Of a stretch of 36,201 bases of DNA, positions 31,391 to 36,201 are shown one piece after another. The notes under the pieces are model-generated. The model was not told where the DNA came from and made no database searches. It saw only the letters and a list, made by a program, of their open reading frames with translations. Source of the DNA: Candidatus Kuenenia stuttgartensis (lineage in GTDB: Bacteria > Planctomycetota > Planctomycetia > Pirellulales > UBA1268); contig CAMBSN010000023.1 in NCBI GenBank assembly GCA_945870505.1, forward strand, positions 1-36,201, written 5' to 3'. Both the position numbers and the translations under genes were made by a program. How positions within the stretch are numbered: position 1 is the first letter of the stretch; every line of letters starts with the position of its first letter.

Positions 31391-33545
31391 GCAGTTGTGC
31401 ACGAGACGGAGCAATCCCTTCGGGGACCGTCCCGGTGGGCCGACTTTCCTGTCCGTCGCCATGGGCGGGCGGGTCGGCAGCATCCACCGGAACATCGTCG
31501 CGGCGACGCGCCGCGACTTCGGAAACTTGCTGGGCATGGCCGTGACCGTCACGGCAGCACGCCCCTGAGTCGATCGTGGGGGCGGCAGCCCCCGGGTGGC
31601 CGGCGTCAGCGGCCTCGAGTTCCGCCGCCAGCCGGTCGCGGAGGCTCGGGTCGAGCGCGGCAGCCGGGAGCACGCGGGGCTCCCCGTACAGCGGCACAGG
31701 CAACGGATAGTCGCCCAGGGCGAGGATGCCCCGCACGACCTTCCTCACGGGCCTCGTGCCCTTTCTGCCCTCCTCGAAGTAGAGACCGATCCGTAGGCCA
31801 ATCCGCTCCAGCATGGTGTGGATCGCCTCCGTCGCCGTCGGCACGTCCGCGAGCCGCTCGATCTCGTCGAACAGCACGAGGGCGGCCTCGACCTCGGAGT
31901 CGATGTCCGACACCTGCCGGTCAGCCGGCGGAGGCAGCTTGGAGATCGCCGCCTCCGTAGCGATCAGTTCCCGCTCGTCCTCGGCGTACCGCTTCTCCAG
32001 CGCCTTGATGAGTGAGGAGTTCTTGACCTCGAGAATAATGCGGGGCGCCTGGTCGAGCTTCTGGCGAATCTCCGCCGCCTTGGCTTCGAGGGCGGTGCGG
32101 GCCAGCTCGTTTGGATCGTCCGGCCGTTCCACCTCCCCGCGTGCCAACTCCTCGATACGCCGCCGGATCGCCTCCCGCCCGCCGACCTTGGAGACCTGCT
32201 CCCGAAGCGTCGCCAGCGTGAACCGAGTGAGCTGCTCGCCGTCGACGCTGTTGCTGTTGCACTCGGTCCGCCGCGATTTCATGTACCGGCCACACATGTA
32301 TTCCGGCTTTCCGTCCCGCATCTTGCCGTAGAGCGGGTGGCCGCAACCGTCGGTCTGGTCGAATACGCGAGTCCCAAACGCGTAGCGCTGAACCTGTTTG
32401 GGACGCCGCCGGCCCTCCTGCGTCGCTCCCCGTCGCCGCGACCGCTCGACGAGCGTCAGCCACTCCTCGTGAGGAATAAGGGGCTCGAAGCCGGCCTGGC
32501 GTTGGATTCGGTCCTCGACGGCGTTGAGTTTCAGCTTGGCTCGCCGTTTCTTACCGCGGCCCTTGTGCTTCCGCTCGGCGGATGCAAGTTGCCGAGGTCC
32601 GCTTCGGCTGGTGCGTCGCAGCCGTCCCTCCGACCTTCGGCCGTAATCCTGCAACCCAGCAATCCGGGGGTTGAGCAGGATGTTCTTCACGGTGTTGACC
32701 TGCCACAGCCCCGAAACGGCATGAGGCACGCCATTCTCGGTCCGCGTGTTGCCAGCGTCGGGCGACGGCACACCCAGCTTGTTGAGCCGCGTCGCGATCG
32801 CCCCGAACCCCAGCCCCTGCCGCCACCAGGCGATCATGGCCTTGAGGGCAATGAATCGAACCGGGTCGTCTCGGTCTGGCAACACCTTCACGTGATGGCC
32901 GGCGGACCGCGTGCCCACGCCCCGCTCGAGTTTCAAAGGCGGGCCGCCGTTTGGCGGGAACTCGTAACGAGCAAACCCGTAGAGAGGCTTGCCGCCCGTC
33001 CACCAGCCCTCTCGGGCCAGCCGCTGCTGGGCCGTGATCACTCGCTCGGCGTGCTGGACGAGAAAGTCTCCGGCTCCCTTGTACTCCACGGACGAAATCA
33101 GCACCCGACTGAAGAGCTCCCGCTCCATATCCGCCGGCGTGATGATCTGATCGCTGAAAACCAACGTGATGCCGTTCTGCGCGAAGCGAGCCTCCGTCAG
33201 CGCCATCTCGAACGAGCCGATGTCTTGCGGCCGACCCAATCGGTCGCGCCGCACGCAGAACAGCCAACCGACCGTGTCGCTCGACTGAAGCTCCTGGCAC
33301 ATCTGCTGGAAGGCAGGACGCTCGAGATCGTCCCCCTTGAGGCCATCATCGAGGTAAAGATCCTTGTATCGCCGCAGATGATGAGCCTGCATATGCTCGA
33401 CATCGGCCAGCGTCGCCTGGATCGTCACGCCCACTTCGGCAGCACGGCCAAGGGCAGTCTTGAGCTGATCCTGCAGCGACATCTCCTGCTTCGTTTCGCT
33501 GCGGCGCAGGTAGACCCTTGCCTCGCTTTTCTGATCTCCCACCAT
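31152..33545 (-). CDS. Large serine recombinase (site-specific integrase)
   Basis: The 797-codon frame encodes a large serine recombinase that would integrate and excise its host element by att-site recombination. The resolvase domain has the catalytic S16 in VYLRRSETKQ and CVRRDRLGR (residues 98-105). The recombinase domain (about 160-300) has WWTGGKPLYGFARY and NILLNPRIAGLQDY. A zinc-ribbon-like segment has C401, H403, C418 and C429, and a coiled coil follows (about 440-560). ATG 33545 has AAGGAG six bases upstream. The last 80 or so codons run antisense through the DUF72 remnant, so the natural C-terminus has probably been replaced or extended by host sequence. It lies at the left border of an element whose genes follow upstream. 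Confidence 0.88.
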   Translation of the reverse strand: MVGDQKSEARVYLRRSETKQEMSLQDQLKTALGRAAEVGVTIQATLADVEHMQAHHLRRYKDLYLDDGLKGDDLERPAFQQMCQELQSSDTVGWLFCVRRDRLGRPQDIGSFEMALTEARFAQNGITLVFSDQIITPADMERELFSRVLISSVEYKGAGDFLVQHAERVITAQQRLAREGWWTGGKPLYGFARYEFPPNGGPPLKLERGVGTRSAGHHVKVLPDRDDPVRFIALKAMIAWWRQGLGFGAIATRLNKLGVPSPDAGNTRTENGVPHAVSGLWQVNTVKNILLNPRIAGLQDYGRRSEGRLRRTSRSGPRQLASAERKHKGRGKKRRAKLKLNAVEDRIQRQAGFEPLIPHEEWLTLVERSRRRGATQEGRRRPKQVQRYAFGTRVFDQTDGCGHPLYGKMRDGKPEYMCGRYMKSRRTECNSNSVDGEQLTRFTLATLREQVSKVGGREAIRRRIEELARGEVERPDDPNELARTALEAKAAEIRQKLDQAPRIILEVKNSSLIKALEKRYAEDERELIATEAAISKLPPPADRQVSDIDSEVEAALVLFDEIERLADVPTATEAIHTMLERIGLRIGLYFEEGRKGTRPVRKVVRGILALGDYPLPVPLYGEPRVLPAAALDPSLRDRLAAELEAADAGHPGAAAPTIDSGACCRDGHGHAQQVSEVAARRRDDVPVDAADPPAHGDGQESRPTGTVPEGIAPSRAQLRIAAARVEVPAGNERHLAVVAIEPQGGSLLGHRGHAGVHGKAPPLSREARRQRNCRQVPDREPRRRASPSAVFGRGGRP
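31578..31593. repeat. Short GC hairpin near the element border
   Basis: GGGGGC and GCCCCC form a 6-bp stem with a 4-base loop inside the 3' part of the recombinase gene, about 190 bases inside the point where DUF72 similarity ends. It may be chance in high-GC DNA. Confidence 0.35.
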
Positions 33546-33563
33546 CACCTACTCCTTGTTCTG

Positions 33564-34055
33564 TCAGGTACTCGACCGACGAAGGCTCCAGACCAGCTGG
33601 GCCAACTCGTCGATCATCACATCGGCGACGCCACCTCGCACGAGTACGTCGGCCCCGAGATGCTCCGGCCCATGACGGGCGCAATGCTCGTTCCACCAGA
33701 GGAACATCGCCCCGACCGCTGGTGCCAGATCATCCGAGCGAATGTACTCTTCCCGCGACTCCTTCATCCGGCAGATGAGGCTCGCGATCATGTCGCTGGC
33801 GGCCGGCACGCCGACCGCCGCCGCCGCAACGGTGCCGCTACGCTCCCACACATGGAGCTGCACGACGACGCGAAGCTCGGCGACATACGCGGGGTGAACA
33901 CCCCGCATCATGCGAGCCGCTCCGCGACCGACGAACCGATACCGCTCGAGCACCGGCTCCGAGGTGCGAAGCACGTGGGCTTCGAAGCGGCGCCGGGCGT
34001 CCAGAAGGTCACCGTCGTCAGCAACCGCGCTCGGCACGTGGGCGAGACAGATCAT
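33564..34055 (-). CDS. Hypothetical protein upstream of the recombinase
   Basis: The 163-residue product starts MICLAHVPSAVADDGDLLDA and includes RYRFVGRGAARMM and SLICRMKESREEYIRSDD. No family is recognised. ATG 34055 has GGAGG six bases upstream and is preferred to a start at 34127. The gene ends 18 bases before the recombinase start on the same strand, so they are very likely co-transcribed. It could be a recombination directionality factor or regulator by position only. Nothing in the sequence proves this. Confidence 0.6.
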   Translation of the reverse strand: MICLAHVPSAVADDGDLLDARRRFEAHVLRTSEPVLERYRFVGRGAARMMRGVHPAYVAELRVVVQLHVWERSGTVAAAAVGVPAASDMIASLICRMKESREEYIRSDDLAPAVGAMFLWWNEHCARHGPEHLGADVLVRGGVADVMIDELAQLVWSLRRSST

Positions 34056-34128
34056 GCGAGCCTCCGTTCCCCTTGCACAATCGACCCCGCTGGCCACGGC
34101 CGCATGACCTCCTGCCACGCGTTCCACC

Positions 34129-34155
34129 AGTATAACAGTCTGGTCGCCGTAACAA
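34129..34155 (-). promoter_or_regulatory. Putative extended -10 promoter of the recombinase operon
   Basis: On the minus strand TGTTATACT (extended -10, hexamer at 34129-34134) stands about 75 bases before ATG 34055. A -35-like TTGTTA lies at 34150-34155 with a short 15-base spacer. The region is AT-rich relative to its surroundings. Confidence 0.5.
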
Positions 34156-34208
34156 TAGTTTTACTTTCCTCCTGTAAGGTTGACGGTACGGTACACCGCG
34201 GCGGCTTC

Positions 34209-34242
34209 GTGGGGTCGGCCACCTCTGGACAGCCGACCCCAC
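34209..34242 (-). terminator. Perfect 11-bp hairpin after the 59-residue gene
   Basis: GTGGGGTCGGC and GCCGACCCCAC pair perfectly around a 12-base loop, 24 bases past the stop of the small gene at 34266-34445. There is no T-run. It separates that gene from the recombinase operon promoter. Confidence 0.6.
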
Positions 34243-34265
34243 GCGCGCCTCGGCGGTCCGAGCGG

Positions 34266-34445
34266 TCAGCTTTTTCCGCCGCCGGACTGCCCGCGCCGCT
34301 GATTCATGATCTGCCTGGCAATCAAGTCCGCCAGCAAACGCCGAAACCGTTCCGCCTTGGCGGCAAATGGTTCGTGATCCTGCGAGCCCTTGCGATTCTT
34401 ACCGTGGTTTCCATGCCTGCCGTTCCTGCCGTTTGATTCTGCCAT
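34266..34445 (-). CDS. Small basic hypothetical protein (59 residues)
   Basis: ATG 34445 begins MAESNGRNGRHGNHGKNRKG, a Gly/Asn/Arg-rich disordered head, followed by a helix AKAERFRRLLADLIARQIMN and a basic tail ending GGGKS. AGGATGTAGGACG precedes the start. A helix rich in Arg with a disordered head suggests a nucleic-acid- or protein-binding accessory peptide of the element. No family is recognised. A hairpin lies directly after it. The gene is short and easily missed. Confidence 0.55.
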   Translation of the reverse strand: MAESNGRNGRHGNHGKNRKGSQDHEPFAAKAERFRRLLADLIARQIMNQRRGQSGGGKS

Positions 34446-34539
34446 CGTCCTACATCCTGTCGGTAAACGCCGGCGGCGTGCCCGAGAGCCACGTCGGCCC
34501 CAGTCGGCACGCCGCCGGTCGTGTTCGCCGCGGTAGCCG

Positions 34540-34818
34540 CTACGCCACCCGGCGACGGATCCGCTTGCCGGTCAGCCGTCGCGCAGGGCGACGCAGCCGA
34601 GAGTCATCGCCGGCGTCCCAGTCGATGCCGTAGGCCGCGAGGTCGAGGGCATCGTCGCCGTCATCGGCATCTCGTTTGCATCGCGAGTCCGCCCACGTCG
34701 GTTCCCAGCCGGCCACACGAGCGTCAATGTGGAACCCGCGGCTACGGACGAGGGCGATTGTCTCGCCTAGGGCAGCCGCTACGGCGGCGAGAAGGCGTTC
34801 ATCATCGTGAAGAGACAT
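34540..34818 (-). CDS. Hypothetical protein (92 residues)
   Basis: The product starts MSLHDDERLLAAVAAALGE and is mainly an N-terminal amphipathic helix, an acidic middle (DADDGDDALDLAAYGIDWD) and a strongly basic C-terminus (RRPARRLTGKRIRRRVA). Such charge separation is common in small element-borne proteins but gives no function. ATG 34818 has AAGGAC eight bases upstream and is preferred over the longer frame from 34953. The 5' leader contains the inverted repeat GGCGACG-AG-CGTCGCC (34859-34874). Confidence 0.55.
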   Translation of the reverse strand: MSLHDDERLLAAVAAALGETIALVRSRGFHIDARVAGWEPTWADSRCKRDADDGDDALDLAAYGIDWDAGDDSRLRRPARRLTGKRIRRRVA

Positions 34819-34858
34819 CAGCGCAGTCCTTCCCCATTCGGGGATCAAGAGAAACACC

Positions 34859-34917
34859 GGCGACGAGCGTCGCCACCGGCGAGAGAACACGTCCGGATCA
34901 GCAACATGCTGCCGGAC
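34859..34917 (-). terminator. Two adjacent hairpins between small element genes
   Basis: GTCCGG (34891-34896) and CCGGAC (34912-34917) enclose CAGCA-ACA-TGCTG, giving an 11-bp stem with a two-base bulge about 55 bases past the stop of the 34973-35410 gene. A second palindrome, GGCGACG-AG-CGTCGCC, follows at 34859-34874 in the leader of the next gene. Neither has a T-tract. Confidence 0.55.
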
Positions 34918-34972
34918 AGATAGATGCCTGGCCGCTACGACGCGGCTCGGCAATACATAGGATGGTCCGGCA

Positions 34973-35410
34973 TCACCGGGCCAGCACGTTGAAGCTCGAG
35001 AGCAACTCGGCGATCAGCTTTGAGGCAACTTCTGGAATCATCGCCCGCACGATTGGCGGTAGCTTGTCGTACACGACGAATCGCTCCCGAATCGCTGGCG
35101 GTTCATGGTGGGAGTCACCGTACCGCATTGCGTATTCGACGGCGCTCCAGGTCGTGCAGCCGAGGCCGCCGGGCATCGTGAGTGCCGCGGCGTAGATGAT
35201 CTGCTCGTCGTCGAAGGCGGGCGACCAGCCCGCTGTCCGGGAATAGATTCGGGGGCCTTCGAGTTCGAGGTTGTCGATCCCCATTTCGGCGAGCCCGTTC
35301 AACTGTTCGTTGATGAACGGGATCGCCGCGTCGGCCAGCGACAGGCTGGTCCGAATCAGGTCTGTGAGATGGACGAGCTCCGCCGCTCGCCCCGAAAGGC
35401 TGTCTTGCAT
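34973..35410 (-). CDS. Hypothetical protein (145 residues)
   Basis: The product starts MQDSLSGRAAELVHLTDLIR and contains DDEQIIYAAALTMPGGLG, TWSAVEYAMRYGD and ERFVVYDKLPPIVRAMIPEV. It looks like a soluble mixed alpha/beta protein. No family is recognised. ATG 35410 has AAGGA eight bases upstream, better spaced than the GTG at 35416. Its leader contains a relatively AT-rich run (35470-35492), a likely promoter region, but no hexamers can be fixed. It stands between the toxin-antitoxin pair and the smaller element genes. Confidence 0.6.
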   Translation of the reverse strand: MQDSLSGRAAELVHLTDLIRTSLSLADAAIPFINEQLNGLAEMGIDNLELEGPRIYSRTAGWSPAFDDEQIIYAAALTMPGGLGCTTWSAVEYAMRYGDSHHEPPAIRERFVVYDKLPPIVRAMIPEVASKLIAELLSSFNVLAR

Positions 35411-35506
35411 GGGCACATTCCTTGGTGAGGCAGAGCAGCCAATACCAGTAGGCCGCTCAAGGAATATGCCGCGTTTTCTTCATTTATTTAGCGGGATACC
35501 GCTTGT

Positions 35507-35851
35507 TCATGCAGCACCACCAGAGCGAATCACAGCGCACACTCGTTCCACAAGCTCGGCCAGCTTGGATGGCGTGAGCGTGCCCGCAGCCCGCAAGATG
35601 ATCGCTTCATGGACAGTGACGAGCCGGTGCGGAAGAGCCACACTTGGTCGATCGATTCCACCCCGCATGAAATCTGCTGCGTTGATGGCCACCGCTGCCG
35701 AGTGCGATTCCGATCGACTCGTTACCTGGCAGATCAGCAGGTCACCCCGTGCGAATGTCGCGAGCACGACGGCGGGCCGACGCTTGCTCGCCTGAAGATC
35801 AGTGAACGGAAACGGCACGACGACCACGTCGCCGCTTACAAATTCCGCCAC
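35507..35851 (-). CDS. Type II toxin, PemK/MazF family mRNA interferase-like
   Basis: The 114-residue protein has the PemK/MazF layout: GDVVVVPFPFTDLQASKRRP (beta-strand loop with the catalytic arginine region), AVVLA, ICQVTSRSE and a C-terminal helix TPSKLAELVERVCAVI. Family members are ribosome-independent endoribonucleases neutralised by a cognate antitoxin. The start GTG 35851 overlaps the end of the antitoxin gene by 16 bases, the usual coupled arrangement. Cleavage specificity is unknown. The HGT-rich context fits a stabilisation module of an integrative element. Confidence 0.85.
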   Translation of the reverse strand: MAEFVSGDVVVVPFPFTDLQASKRRPAVVLATFARGDLLICQVTSRSESHSAAVAINAADFMRGGIDRPSVALPHRLVTVHEAIILRAAGTLTPSKLAELVERVCAVIRSGGAA

Positions 35852-36048
35852 GCCTCATCCTCTTCAGGAGTATCCCAATCCGCCGCCCAAGCGGACTCTG
35901 CGAGCGGCAGCAGGGCATGCACGTCCTCGCTCCCGTCACTGCCAACGCCGCGGGCCCGAAGGTGCCGTAGAAACGCGAGCACCTCCCGCTGCACGCTCTC
36001 GGGGGCGTGCTCGAGTTCCTCGATCAGGGATTTCGTCAGCGGCGACAT
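35836..36048 (-). CDS. Antitoxin of the PemK/MazF-type module
   Basis: The 70-residue protein starts MSPLTKSLIEELEHAPESVQ, continues REVLAFLRHLRARG and ends in an acidic tail rich in W, D and E (DWDTPEEDEAW), the likely toxin-neutralising segment. The N-terminal helix resembles DUF2281-type antitoxins. ATG 36048 is chosen instead of the upstream in-frame ATG 36084 because the extra residues lie within the dispersed promoter-like repeat. The -10 hexamer of that repeat ends six bases before this ATG, so the mRNA would begin at or very near the start codon, without a ribosome site. Confidence 0.75.
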   Translation of the reverse strand: MSPLTKSLIEELEHAPESVQREVLAFLRHLRARGVGSDGSEDVHALLPLAESAWAADWDTPEEDEAWRNL

Positions 36049-36054
36049 AGCTAA

Positions 36055-36094
36055 AGGATAGGTCGGCCAATGGCACTTCGGCAAGCGTCGGCCG
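36055..36094 (-). promoter_or_regulatory. Dispersed promoter-like repeat, copy 3 (antitoxin promoter, leaderless)
   Basis: On the minus strand TTGCCG (36079-36084), an 18-base spacer and TATCCT (36055-36060) are followed by six bases and then the antitoxin ATG. That places the expected +1 on the A of the start codon. The core is nearly identical to copies 1 and 2. GTCGGCC direct repeats flank it. Confidence 0.7.
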
Positions 36095-36201
36095 AGCAGC
36101 GAGGATCACGAGGAGCAACAGCCGGGACTGGCCTGGCTGGATGCGACGCTCGCTTCGAGGTGCCGAGGGGCTTCCTATCCACGCTCAAGGCCGGGTTTTT
36201 C
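36095..36201. other. Unassigned right edge
   Basis: The last 107 bases show no complete gene, hairpin or repeat that I can support. The remaining genes and the far border of the integrative element, including the missing 3' part of the DUF72 gene, would be expected beyond this point. Confidence 0.4.

Noticed and set aside
32337-34436. 699-codon plus-strand frame opposite the recombinase and its upstream gene
   Set aside because: It is a shadow of the serine recombinase with no recognisable domain, and the opposite frame has all the recombinase motifs.
35836-36084. Antitoxin starting at ATG 36084
   Set aside because: The twelve extra codons lie within the repeat, and the same codons are open in other copies without any gene attached.
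36055-36094. Reading the dispersed promoter module as a sigma-54 site on the plus strand (TGGCAC...GC)
   Set aside because: The GG-to-GC spacing is 11 instead of 10 and GC is lost in copy 2, while the minus-strand -35/-10 layout is constant in all copies and points at genes.
1-36201. CRISPR arrays, tRNA or rRNA genes
   Set aside because: No regularly spaced repeat series, cloverleaf sequence or ribosomal RNA core was seen on either strand by eye. A dedicated scan could still find an atypical tRNA.

Overview
The window looks like a high-GC chromosome segment from a planctomycete (Pirellulales-like). The grounds are a secreted metalloprotease that starts with the planctomycete LExR-type surface signature and ends in a dockerin-like EF-hand pair, an FGly-type sulfatase, an LL-diaminopimelate aminotransferase, and many dispersed intergenic repeats. 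Family names below are recognised by eye from motifs. No database search was run.

Layout. 1-261 is the end of an IS3-family (IS407-group-like) element cut by the window edge. 262-3302 is a loose accessory stretch: a small secreted stress-type protein, an actinobacterial-looking carboxylate-amine ligase (YbdK type), and a Lys/Ala-rich histone-H1-like protein with a clear terminator. 3303-3765 is a graveyard with a dispersed 121-bp repeat and a relic of a dehydrogenase gene. 3766-11193 carries an 894-residue epimerase/membrane fusion, a small hypothetical protein, a lower-GC aldehyde dehydrogenase, a 3-hydroxyisobutyrate-dehydrogenase-like enzyme and an OprB-type porin. 11361-16852 holds two small membrane proteins, a DTW-domain tRNA-modification enzyme, an alpha/beta hydrolase, a fasciclin protein, a DUF2252 protein and an SDR coupled to a tiny DUF2256 zinc-binding protein. 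17026-23906 has the giant metalloprotease, DapL and an alpha-helical lipoprotein. 24063-29961 is a probable three-gene operon on the minus strand (FAD/Fe-S oxidoreductase, sulfatase, photolyase). 30127-31390 is a DUF1801 gene followed by a DUF72 gene that is frameshifted and cut off. The cut coincides with a large serine recombinase (31152-33545), which starts a cluster of small minus-strand genes of unknown function (33564-35410), a MazF/PemK-type toxin-antitoxin pair and probably the rest of an integrative element that runs out of the window.

The most unusual content is between the genes. Three near-identical copies of a promoter-like module (TTGCCG, 18-bp spacer, TATTCT/TATCCT, read on the minus strand) lie in unrelated contexts. 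One sits exactly six bases before the antitoxin start codon, which predicts a leaderless mRNA. One sits before the YbdK-type gene, and one is an orphan beside the insertion sequence. A second dispersed repeat (about 80-130 bp, three copies) lies beside gene ends. A third (121 bp, two copies) carries a conserved 33-codon open frame. Together they suggest that dispersed elements move regulatory signals around this genome.
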